From assembly GCA_021521415.1 (NCBI GenBank), contig JAIQDT010005488.1:1-64000 (forward strand): DNA of 64,000 bases. Reading direction: 5' to 3'. Positions 41,472-52,775 of this stretch are shown in pieces (within the stretch, counting starts at the first letter, position 1; every line of letters begins with the position of its first letter). The DNA is from Bidens hawaiensis. Taxonomy: Eukaryota; Streptophyta; Magnoliopsida; Asterales; Asteraceae. The notes beneath the pieces are model-generated. The model saw nothing but the letters and a program-made list of their open reading frames with translations, was not told the origin of the DNA and searched no databases. Made by a program: the position numbers and the translations under genes.

Positions 41472-43741
41472 CCCGTTTTTCTAATTTCGGTTAATAAATG
41501 AAAATGCGAGTTATTATGAGTCGGGCTAGTGTTGGGTTAAATGGATATGGGTTATGGACTTGGGTTATGAAAGAAAGAGGAAAAGACCATGGGCTTAAGC
41601 CCATGATCCATAATTATTATAAGTCATAATTACCCATTTAATTTCAGTTACACATATTCCATACACCACCAAAACACACACTTAAGCTTTCTCTCTAGTT
41701 TCTCCTTTTCTCTCTAGCCGAACCCAAGGGTGAACCGAGCATCGATCCAAGGTAATGATAGTATGATGTTGTATGAGCTTAAACCCATTAGTTATGGTCA
41801 TGAAACGACGATCCGACACCGTTAAACCATTAAAGTCACGAGATCCGTGTGGAATCGGGTATAAACCGAACCTAAGATGAGCTTAGGGATCACCCTAGCT
41901 CAGATCTGGATCGAACAGGGCGAAAAACGGTGAAAAACGAGTCAAACTCGTTTTTCCGGCGAAACTGCGTTTTTCTGGCGACGGCGCCGGAAAGTGGTAC
42001 GAGGTTAAGATGGAATGTCAGAGAATGTTCTGACATTCTCTGACCTAACCCTAGTTCGTTAACGGGGAGTTAACGAACTAGAGGTGTTTCGCTAGTAATT
42101 CTTTAAAGAAAGCATAACGAACTAGCTTCAGTTCGTGTTCAATTCGTTAAGGGAAAAGATAACGAATTACACTTGATTCGTTATAGTCATTAGTTAAAGG
42201 AGATAACGAATTGGAAGGTCCAATGTTACATGGACTGATTCGCTACATGAACTGATTCGTCAAAGGACCAGTTCGTTATAAGGTCCAATTCGTTTAAATA
42301 ACTAGTTCGTTAAAGGGTCCAATTCGTTAGGATAACCCAATTCGTTAAGAACAATGTAACGAACTAGAAGTTTAAGAAAATGACAGAATGGTCCCTGGAC
42401 TTAGAAAAAGAATGATTTAATTACAATGAAGCCCTTGAACTTTTAAGTTAGCAAATTAATTAATGATACAAAATTCTAATGGAAAATGTGATAATACAGT
42501 TAATGGAAATAAAATTTTTCCAAGCTAACCTGGCAGCTCGACCCCAGCCAGGGGCTCTGCCCCTTGGACCCTTCTAGGGGTTTCCGCCCCTAGTCCTCGC
42601 TGCCAGGGGCGCTGCCCCCGGACCCCCGTTCGTTAAGGGTTATAACTAGACTAGAAACGCGATGTGAGTAGTGATAGTTAAATTGATACGTGTGATTGTT
42701 ATACAGTTAGTCGAGCACAGCTAAGGAAAGAAATAACAATTAATGGTGAACGTAATCGAGTTCAGGTGAGTTTCTATCCCCACTTCTTTGTTATGTTTTC
42801 GGGGTTGTGTGCATACTCGATGTGATAGTTAATACACTTATCTTAAGTGGTAGGTGTATGCCTTATATGAATTATGTATGGTGATTGTTTGACGGTGCAT
42901 GAACAATCTTCGGATATTGCATGGATCGTCAGGTGGTAGCTAAAGATATGAATGATATATATAATGTATGTATGATGTATGAATGATACATGTATGGTAT
43001 ATAAATAGTACGTGAACGATCTTCGGATATTGCACGTATTATTAAGGCAAGTATGTAAAGGACAGGTATGTTACATTAGCACAATATAAAGGGATCAGAC
43101 CCTAATAATATATGTGAGGATAGGGACCAGACCCTAATAATATCTGTGAGGATAGGGACCAGACCCTTATAATATATGTGATGGTAGGGACCAGGCCCTT
43201 ATAATATCTGTGATGGTATGGACCAGACCCTAATAATATCTGTGATGGTAGGGACCAGACCCTAATAATATCTGTGATGTTGCGGACCAGACCCTTATAA
43301 TATTTGTGAGGTTATAGGGCGGAAGACTCTTTATTTAGTATGGATAGTTATGCAAGTAAAATAAAGTATGACTAATGTACACACATTCGGGCACGTGTGC
43401 AAGTATGTGAACAGATTGTATGTTGTATGATTAACTAGAACTCACTCAGCGTAGCTGACTTTTAGTATGCACGCAGGTGAGTAGATTGAGGCAGCTTGCA
43501 TAAGGGGAAGCACATGGCATGATCTTGAAAAAGCTGGCATCTCAAGAAATGTTATGTTATTTTAAAGACAATATTTTATGTTTAAATGTTTTGAATGCCC
43601 ATTAAGACTAGAATGGATGGTTATGTAATATTATGGTTTGAATGTTTTAATATTCCGCGAATGTTTTTATTAACTCTGATATTATGAACTGCGTTTATGA
43701 GTAAATCCAACGTCCAAAGTAGGGCACCGGTAACGGGGCCT

Positions 43742-43745
<4 letters not shown>
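41470..43745 (+). mobile_element. Solo LTR (2.28 kb), plus orientation
   Basis: It ends CACCGGTAACGGGGCCTTACA as in the family. The expected start TGTAACATCCCG survives only as ATCCCG after the TA run. TA repeats on both sides would have supplied an ATATA-type duplication. Modules: palindrome (41588-41605), hairpin with 12-bp arms (42017-42044), AACGAATT array (42050-42370), GC stem-loops (42540-42625), CAGGTGAGT (about 42763), seven 32-bp repeats (43090-43312) and the ACTCACTCAGC...GCAGGTGAG module (43440-43479). Confidence 0.85.
43090..43312 (+). repeat. Seven 32-bp tandem repeats
   Basis: Unit GGGACCAGACCCTAATAATA then TCTGTGAGGATA; very regular 32-bp period. Confidence 0.92.

Positions 43746-43792
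<47 letters not shown>
43744..43792. repeat. (AT)n microsatellite
   Basis: About 24 AT units follow the right end of the 41470-43745 LTR. Confidence 0.95.
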
Positions 43793-43794
<2 letters not shown>

Positions 43795-44178
43795 AGCAAA
43801 TACTAATAAGCGGCAGTAAGTTGCAACAGTAACAGTACTTGTGAGCAGTAAGAGCATCAATGTTTCCACTTGTTAGTTACGACCAGTGAATTTCCGCTAA
43901 TATAAAGATACAATAATTGTCGATAGTTATAGCTGCAACATTTGACACCATTTTGCGAAGTGTTGCAATGTTCAACCTAATCGTTGTATCCGTTTTGTAC
44001 CTATAAAAGGGAAATATTTTTTCTTTCTGAAAACACAAAATTAGAACTTTGTTGTTAACTGAATATGTATTATCTTATCCCTTTTAAGATTTATGGTCTG
44101 TATGGTATGACGAAATGGAATGGATGAAGGAATGAAATTGACAAATGAATGAAATAGATCATTATCATTTTATTATCA

Positions 44179-44712
44179 TGCTTGGTTACCATGTAAGAAT
44201 GAAATGATCATCCCTTTATTGTTATTAATATTATTATTAGTAATAATAATAATAATAATTATTATTATTATTATAATAATTATTATTATTAATATGAATA
44301 TTCATATTAACTCATTTTTAGGATCCGTGCGTTTCAACGAGATCATTGAACCAAATAAAAGTGATCATAAAAATGTTAAACCACGCATGCATGTTGTGAA
44401 GCATTGACTCGTCAAATAATAGTGATAATAATAATAATAGTTATATTTAATTATACAATGCAAGAAATTAATATAATAATAATCATATATATAATTATAA
44501 TATATTATATTATTAATAATAATAATAGTTATATTAATAATAATAATCCTAATATAATAAAAATAAAAGTAATAGTATTATGAGTCGGTGATTCCATTTA
44601 ATGAAGGAATGAAAAAAAACACATATTGCTAAAAGAATGAAAATCTTATATTTGAAAGAAATTTCATTCATTATGGAATGATTCTTTCCATTACCACATG
44701 ACAACCAAACAT
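44179..44712. mobile_element. Small MITE-like inverted-repeat element
   Basis: The left end TGCTTGGTTACCATGTAAGA is matched in reverse complement at 44675-44712 (TGTTTGGTTGTCATGTGGTA). The interior is ATT/TAA microsatellite (44224-44296) and AT-rich DNA. No clear target duplication. Confidence 0.45.
44224..44296. repeat. (TAA/ATT)n microsatellite
   Basis: Trinucleotide runs switching strand sense from TAA to ATT. Confidence 0.9.
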
Positions 44713-44736
44713 GATTTTTTTTAATTTCCTTGGAAT

Positions 44737-45530
44737 TAGGGTTGTTCCAAACCGGATATCTGAATTTTCGCATATCCGAACCTTTCGGATAAAAACTGCA
44801 AATCCCTATCTGAATCTGAATCCGAAACTTCGGATATCCGAACCTCGGATATTCGAATATCCGAAATAGAAATTAAAAAAACCTTGTCCTAATAATAAAA
44901 ACCATACATCATCTTAAGAATTCAAGTTTCTAAATCCAACAAATCAAACATGCAACAACCAAATAACAAGTTGTTAAAGCCAACAAACCAAACATACAAC
45001 CAAATAACAAGTTTCTAAATCCAGCAAATCAAACTGTGGAGACGGACGGTGGTTGACTGGACGATGGCTGGGACGGCGACGGTGACTGACTGGACGATGG
45101 TGGATGGCGACGGGTTGTGTTATGTGATGGCTGGCGACGGAGGACTGGTGGTGTTGGACCTTCTGGTGCCGTCGTGACTGTGTGAGAGAAAGAGGCGGTG
45201 CGACGCTGCTGGCGATGGTGGACCGGTGGTGATTCTGCTTGTGTTATGACCGGCGAGGGTTAGTGTGACCGTGTGAGAGAAAGAGGTGTCGCTGCAACGC
45301 TGCTTGTGTTATGACTTGTGTTAATGTGTGATCTAGGGTTTGTGTTATTATGTATAATATAAAATAAAATTAAAAAATATTAAAATTAAAATACTGGATA
45401 ATTCGGATATCCGAAAAATCTGAAAAATGCTATCCGAATCCGAATTTTTGGATATCCAAAAATTCGGATAATTCGGATACGGATAGACGGATAATTCGGA
45501 TACGGATTCGGTTAGTTTTGAACACCCCTA
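44737..45530. mobile_element. hAT-like non-autonomous element (794 bp)
   Basis: Ends TAGGGTTGTTCCAAAC and, in reverse complement, TAGGGGTGTTCAAAAC. A perfect 8-bp target duplication CTTGGAAT flanks it (44729-44736, 45531-45538), diagnostic of hAT. Both subterminal regions are crowded with CGGATATCCGAA-type repeats. The middle (45035-45340) is a GC-rich, GACGG/TGGTG-rich block of different composition, perhaps captured. No transposase is present. Confidence 0.85.
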
Positions 45531-45540
45531 CTTGGAATGA

Positions 45541-45560
45541 CTAGTTTTGAACACCCCTAC
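45541..45560. repeat. Duplicated hAT end fragment
   Basis: TAGTTTTGAACACCCCTAC recurs just outside the target duplication, repeating 45513-45531. It may be an older excision or insertion relic of the same family. Confidence 0.6.
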
Positions 45561-46053
45561 GGATTCATATGTTTCCACCTTCCATTCCTTTATACCAAAC
45601 ACTATACTTAAGAACTTTTATATGACATTGAGAACAAACCCATGCAATTAGATATTATAGAAATTAAGTAACACAAAACCTACACATGTCAAGAAAAATG
45701 TACAAAACAGATTTAACACAATATCTATTCTTACGATTACATAACTTTAGTGTAGTTGCTATGTTTATTTGGCATTTTCAAATGTAAAATTTCACTCATC
45801 AATTTCTAAACTTGAAAATATCATATATTTGATAACATAAGTTTTCATCGCATAAATTAATTACATTGTTAACGTTAATATAACATAATATAAAAGCTAG
45901 CATATGATAGTTTTCAAGCTTAATCTATACTATATAATAAATAAAAGTTTTTATTGCCACGTGTCATTATCAAAGTATTCCTTACAAAATTTTTCCATCC
46001 TCTCTCTCCTATTAAATACAAAATTTTCACTCACATCTCTCATATTAAATACA

Positions 46054-46083
46054 CTAGGTTACTAACCCGTGTAGTACACGGGT
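46054..46083 (-). other. Helitron-type 3' terminus, reversed
   Basis: On the minus strand a perfect hairpin (ACCCGTGT, ACT, ACACGGGT; 46065-46083) is followed by TAGTAACCTAG and a T. This closely resembles the plus-strand terminus at 60411-60441. Confidence 0.55.
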
Positions 46084-46085
46084 GG

Positions 46086-47064
46086 AAAATAGAAAATTTG
46101 TCACGTAAAGAAATTTGATTATATATTTGAATATTATATTATTCGTCTAATAAACACAAATAATTTTAACCAACAATGTCGCCCGTTCTTGAAAGTAAGT
46201 TCAATGAACTTGTCTAAAATCGAAGGATACACAAAGTCTATTAAATCATATACTGGATATAGTGAATTGTTAATTAGAAGATCATCGGTAATTTGTACAT
46301 TTATTTGTCATCATTTGGACCCCCACCCCCAACATTCCCTTCACCTATATCCAATAATTAATTCACAAATTATTTTATCTCTTCAACATGTAAGGATTGA
46401 CATCCAACTGTGAGCCTCGTGTTTTTTTGATAGTTTAAGTAATTTTCACTTTGACAAGATGTAGGAAGAACTTATTGAAGTGTAATTTAAAATAAACACG
46501 AACAAAAGTCTATATAATCTAACTATTTATTTAACAAAAGTATCATAAATTTAATATTTACAACTCCCTAAATATTTCCTTTTATACAAGGTTTATACTT
46601 TAATTTGTAGCATTTCGTTGTTTTCAATGATTAATATAAAAAGGAACAAATTGGTTTTTTTAATAGCTTAAACACTTAGAAACATCAATTGGCTTATATG
46701 ACTTGTTTAACGATTCATAGAGCCATAACTTGTATACACTTTAATATTAACTTGAACTTGTTATGACTTCAACTCAAGATGCTAATAACTCATCTGGTAT
46801 TATAGTATTTTTCATAATACCTTACTGGAAAACCGTAATAGTTCAACATCTCCATTGAATTTTTTATTTTGATATGGAACCTAAAGAGATTATAAGAAAA
46901 TTATATAATAATTAAAATCAATACAAACTAAAGGGGAAAAGAAAAAGAATTGTTAATGAAATAATGAATAATATGATACTTGACTATTAGAGTATCAAAT
47001 TAAACCTTACCGGAAAATAATAATCTCCCTTACCGGAATTGATGATGATGGAGATAGTAATCCG

Positions 47065-47068
<4 letters not shown>
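46086..47068. other. AT-rich DNA, no gene
   Basis: 46840-46910 (TCTCCATTGAAT..., CCTAAAGAGATTATAAGAAA) recurs at 56990-57070. Otherwise nothing is assignable. Confidence 0.45.

Positions 47069-47102
<34 letters not shown>
47069..47102. repeat. (AG)n microsatellite
   Basis: About 17 uninterrupted AG units. Confidence 0.95.
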
Positions 47103-47109
<7 letters not shown>

Positions 47110-47232
47110 TTATAATGGTTAGGGTTTTCAACATTAAGATTTATATCATGTAAATGAGATGATTCAGTATGTTTTTGAATTCTAATAATAATTAGAATAA
47201 TTAATATCATAATTACATTAATAGGTTTATTA

Positions 47233-47596
47233 TGGATTGTTTGACCAGATTGTAAAAATATTTAAGTTATTGTAAATTTTAAAATTTAAAATTGGATATC
47301 ATTTTAGTAATAATGAATTTTTAATCATGGTACATTTAGACATTATGGAATATTTGACCAGTTAAATTTAAAAGTTTAAAATTTAAAACTGAATTTTTTT
47401 TAAAAAATAATAAGTTTCAATCGTAGTAATGTTACACATTATGAAATGTTTGACCATTGATTTACAAAATTTACCTTTGAGTTACAATTTAAAGTTTTAA
47501 AGTTTATAAATTTATTAAAATCGTATAAAATTTTGAGGACTATGGTTATAATATGGTGACACAAAATAAACATAAATAAATGTAATTATGATAAAA

Positions 47597-47638
<42 letters not shown>

Positions 47639-48690
47639 CTTTTGAATGATAAAAATAGCACCAATGAAGACAATAGAAAAAAATTGTTGTGTTCCAAAAT
47701 TGAATTGTCATAGAAAATAGCACTAATGAAGACAATACAAACTTTATTTCAATATACATCGTTGGATAAATTAACCTTACAATATTCCAAGGCATGTCAA
47801 AATACAATTGCAGTTAGATTTAGATTTAGTGACGATATAAATCATTAAATTCATAACAATAGGTAAGGTAAATTTAACATCACAAAACATACTTGTATAC
47901 ATTTAATTAAACGGTGACCAAAGTTTGATTGTTTTGGTTGAAATGTTGACGAAATTTGAATACATTTTATGGAATATTTGACCAGATTGTAAAAATATTT
48001 AAGTTATTGTAAATTTTAAAATTTAAAATTGGATATCTTTTTAGTAATAATGAATTTTTAATCATGGTACATTTAGACATTATGGAATATTTGACCGGTT
48101 AAGTTTAAAAGTTTAAAATTTAAAACTGAAAATCCTTTAAAAATAATAAGTTTTAATCGTAATAATGTTACACATTATGAAATGTTTGACCATGGATTTA
48201 CAAAATTTACCTTTGAGTTACACTTTAAAGTTTTAAAGTTAATAAATTATTAAAATAGCATAAAACTTTGAGGACTATGGTTATAAAATGGTGACACAAA
48301 ATAAACATAACTAAATGTAATTATGATAAAAAAAACCATATATATATATATATATATACATACTTTTGAATGATAAAAATAGCACTAATGAAGACAATAG
48401 AAAAAAAATTGTTATGTTCCAAAATCGAATTGTCATAGAAAATAGCACTAATGAAGACAATACAAACTTTATTTCAATATACATCGAAGGATAAATTAAC
48501 CTTACAATATTCCAATGCATGTCAAAATGCAATTACAGTTAGATTTAGATTTAGTGATGATATAAATCATTAAGTTCATAACAATAGGTAAGGGAAATTT
48601 AACATCACAAAACATACTTGTATACATTTAATTAAATGGTGACCAAAGTTTGATTGTTTTGGTTGAAATGTAGACGAAATTTGCATACCT
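47233..48690. repeat. Tandem duplication of ~735 bp
   Basis: 47233-47970 and 47971-48690 are collinear. Both have TTTGACCAGATTGTAAAAAT, TTTAATCATGGTACATTTAG, a TA run (47600-47634 and 48341-48359), AGCACTAATGAAGACAATAC and GGTGACCAAAGTTTGATTGT. Differences are scattered substitutions and TA-run length. Confidence 0.9.
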
Positions 48691-49256
48691 ATATTAAAAA
48701 AAAAGTCAACTTCTCCGGGAAATATGCAGTCATTTCGATGGTATAAATCCCTAAAAATATACACATAATTATTTAATTGTTTGGGCTAATTATACACATA
48801 AATATCTCTGGGCTAATTTTTTAGGAATTTATACATATGCATTAATTATTGTTTGGGCTAACTAATGGGCTAATATTACCCGGTCATACTGTAATATTTA
48901 ACAGAAAATAGTTGTCGGAGGGCAAATAACTTCTTTGTTACCATAGAAAGCAAACGAATAGAAACAAAGATGTTTTGTGGTTACATTAGTTACTTGCTAA
49001 TTCAAACCAATAATAATAATGATGATAATAATAATAATATGAAATGTGAATTCAAATATATATATATAATATTTAGAATTGGTTATCGGAAATATGTGGG
49101 TTTTATTTAATGCATAAATCTTGAATTTAGACATTATTTACATTTACACATAAATAAAATGTAAAGTTTGATGATATTGGAAACTACAAAAATCATATAT
49201 ATGTATCTATTATAATTTTAAAGAAATGTAGATGTCAAATTAAAAACAAAATCATT
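48691..49256. other. AT-rich DNA, no gene
   Basis: Short AAT microsatellite at 49010-49040; otherwise nothing recognised. Confidence 0.4.
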
Positions 49257-51335
49257 TGTAAGGCCCCGTATCCGGTAGCCCTACTTTAGCGTCGGATTTA
49301 CTCATAAACACAGTTCTTACAATCAGAGTTAATTAAAACTTCCGCGGAAACGTCAACTTAAATAATTCATTACAAAACGTTAAATCTTTTCTTTGATACC
49401 ATAACACAAAACATTATATTTAAAACATCTTTTCTTCCATCTTCAGATGCCAGCCGTTCAATCCATGCCATGCGCCATCCTCATGCTAGTTCTTTGGTTT
49501 GATCACCTGCGTGCATACTAAAAGTCAGCTACGCTGAGTGAGTTCTAGTTAATCAAGCAACTTGTCATACAACCACTACATACAACGTATACGTATCCGA
49601 AGACACGTAGTCCACTATCTAACCTGCTCACCTTACCACTTAGCCTCTTATTTACACCTACCACTTTGCCACTTTGCCACTTTAATAACGTATAATGTTA
49701 TGCCACTTTGCCACTTTAATAACGTAGTCACGTATAGGCTTACCCTACCACGTACTATCGTCATGCCACTAACACTTTTACTAGACTCTTGACACTTCTA
49801 ACACACTCTACCTCTACTTGTCTACAACACGCTTCATATCATTTACATAATAAGCAAGTCACATCATAGCATTCATACACACTAAAAACCACTTGGCACT
49901 CACTATCCTTGGCGATACGTGCAATATCCGGAGATCGTTCATGTACCAACAAACATTATATAATAGCTACCTCGTATAACATCTATAGCATACACTTACC
50001 ACTTAAGGTAAGTGTATTCACACTTCACATCGAGTATGCACACAGCCCCGAAAACATAACAAGGAAATGGGGCTAGAAACTCACCTGAATTTGGTTACTT
50101 CTTCTGCTACTGGTTATTCTTTCTCGAGCTGTGCGCGTCTAACTGTTTAATAATTGAATATCAAATACTACTCTAGCCATTCTCATTACTACTTAATTAG
50201 TCTTACGTGTCTAATCCGATTTTACTTCATTGAATCACTACCCGGTTAGTTAATCGTTACTCGTTAATCCTTTAAGGGCATCTTTCATAAATTATCAAAG
50301 TCCAAGGGCTACTATGTAATTATCTCATTCTCTATAACGAATTAAGTGTAATTCGTTATCAGATCACACTCTAATTCGCTATCCAGATCACTTTCTGATT
50401 CGCTATCCATTCATAGCTGATTCGTTAATCTAGTTCGTCATCTTCCATAACGAATTGGGCTTTAACGAATCAGTCCATAACGAAACAGTCCCTCTAACGA
50501 ATCGCCCATCTAATTCGTTAACTTCTCTAACGAACTGGCTATAACGAATCAAGGTTAATTCGTTACCTTTTCCCCTAACGAAACAGACATGAACTAGAGC
50601 TAATTCGTTACGCTCCCTCAGGCGAACTAGTTAGCGAATCACCTCTGGTTCGTTAGTCATCCGTTAGCAAACTAGGGTTAGGTCAGGGAATGTCAGAACA
50701 TTCCCTGACATACCTTACCTCGTATTAACTTTTCCCGCGCCGCCGCCGAAAAGCCGCCGGAAAAACCGCGGATTCGCCGGAAAAACGTATTTCAACACCG
50801 TTTTCACCGTTTTTCGCCCCGTTCGATCCAGATCTGAGCTAGGGTGACCCCTAAGCTCATCTTAGGTTCGGTTTATACCCTATTCCACCGGATCTCGTGA
50901 CTTTAACGGTTTAACGGTGTCGGCTCCTCGTTTCGCAACTAGATCTAACGGTTTTGGACCTCTACAATTTCATACTAACATTACCTCGGGTCGGAACTCG
51001 GTTCTCATTCTTCTTCTTCTTGGTTTCGGCTTAGAGAGAGATTAAGATGAGAGAGAGAGAGAGCTAAGTGTGTGTTTTGGTGGTGTATGGAGTATGAGAA
51101 ATGAATGATAATTGGTGATTTAAGGTTTATATAATTATGGATCATGGGCTTAGGCCCATGGTCCTTCCCTCTTTCCTTCATAACCCAAGTCCATAACCCA
51201 TATCCATTACCCAACACTAGCCCGACCCATACCAACTCCTACTCTATTTATTTATTTCCCGATAACCCGAGTAAACTTTCCCTCTATTATTAAATAATAT
51301 AATTAATATTATTTTGGAAATTTCGGGATGTTACA
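49257..51335 (-). mobile_element. Solo LTR (2.08 kb), short variant
   Basis: TGTAAGGCCCCG...TCGGGATGTTACA with duplication TCATT (49252-49256, 51336-51340). It has the palindrome (CATGGGCTTAGGCCCATG, one change), TATA (51125-51133), hairpin (50682-50709), AACGAATT array and CTCAC module (49510-49550). It lacks the ~32-bp tandem repeats and the GC stem-loop module; in their place it has GCCACTTTGCCACTTTAATA repeats (49665-49725). Confidence 0.9.
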
Positions 51336-51340
51336 TCATT

Positions 51341-51889
51341 TTACATAAATTACAAGACGTAGCATTTATATTTTAATTCAAATACAAAAACATACAAAGA
51401 CAATCAGAGATAAATGAAAATTTAAAACATGTTTATAAATTATACCATGAGTAAAAATAACTCATGTTAATTAAAACATAATACTCTAATGAAATCAATA
51501 TTAAAATGTATTGCCTTATACACATTTTGCATAACTAATTTGACAACAAATATAAACAATATGTGTGTGTATAATTAATGAGTATCATAGTTTTTTATGA
51601 TACCAGTTTTTGTAATCTTCAATTTCAAACAAATAATCATTGATAAACACACGCCTGACAGCTGAGTCATAGGAATTTGAGACATAAACTTTATCTACGA
51701 ATGAAAAATATAATAAAAGTAAAATATTATTATATGTAGTACGTAAATGTTTGAAAAATCTGATAAAAAAGTATGTTTTAAGAATTTTTGAGAAAGTAAA
51801 ACTTCTAATTGTATCATAAATGTCTTCCAAAATTGATTTTAAAGAAACATCATAACTCATAACTAATAAATTAATTAGTGGTCAAAATA
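51341..51889. other. AT-rich DNA, no gene
   Basis: A 91-codon minus open frame (51585-51860) is AT-driven and without recognisable motifs. Nothing else seen. Confidence 0.4.
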
Positions 51890-52336
51890 TGTAAGGCCCC
51901 GTTACCGGTAGCCTTACTTTGTACGTTGGATTTACTCATGAACGCAGTTCAAAATATCAGAGTTAATAAAAACTTTCGCGGAATAATAAAACTTCAACCA
52001 TAACATTTTACATAACCATCAAATCATGTCTTTTAAAACATTCGTAGTCGATTAAAACAAAACATAGTCTTTTAAAACATTAAAACATTTCTCCGAGATG
52101 CCAGTATCTTCGATTCCATGCCATGTGTCTTCAGTCACGCGAACTGCCTCAACCTATTTGCCTGCGTACATACTAAAAGTCAGCTACGCTGAGTGAGTTC
52201 TAGTTAATCACATAACTTACTTTTCATACACATATACGTGCCCGAAGGTACGCATTACATACATATCAAGATCAGCATTCGTCCATACACATTCATATCT
52301 AACCATACATTATAAAGGGCGTTTCACCCTACATAC

Positions 52337-52531
52337 CTCGGATATTATTAGGGTCCGATACCCTCCATCCTCAGATATTATTAGGGTCCGGTCACCCTTC
52401 ATCCTCGGATATTATTAGGGTCCGGTCACCCTTCATCCTCGGATATTATTAGGGTCCGGTACCCTCCATTCTCGGATATTATTAGGGTCCGGTCACCCTT
52501 CATCCTCGGATATTATTAGGGTCCGGTACCC
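52337..52531 (-). repeat. Six ~33-bp tandem repeats
   Basis: Same CGGATATTATTAGGGTCCGG unit as at 21286-21450, with one extra copy. Confidence 0.9.
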
Positions 52532-52575
52532 TTTCTTCCATAGCTTCATACTATACCTGCTCTTAAATACTTTTC

Positions 52576-52775
52576 CTGACAATACGTGCAATCTCCGAAG
52601 AGCGTTCACGTACCATTAACATATCATACTTACATTATGCATACATCATATATATTCATGGTTGCATCTTATCTTGACAATACGTGCAATCTCCGAAGAG
52701 CGTTCACGTACCATTAACATATCATACGTACATTATGCATACATCATATAGATTCATACTTGCATCTTATCTTAC
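52576..52775. repeat. 100-bp tandem duplication private to one solo LTR
   Basis: Two copies starting GACAATACGTGCAATCTCCG and ending TGCATCTTATCTT; the sister copy at 20841-23048 has only one. Confidence 0.85.

Noticed and set aside
46054..46083. Hairpin as a transcription terminator
   Set aside because: Perfect match to the Helitron 3' hairpin at 60411, with CTAG at the right distance; a plant nuclear context makes an intrinsic terminator unlikely.
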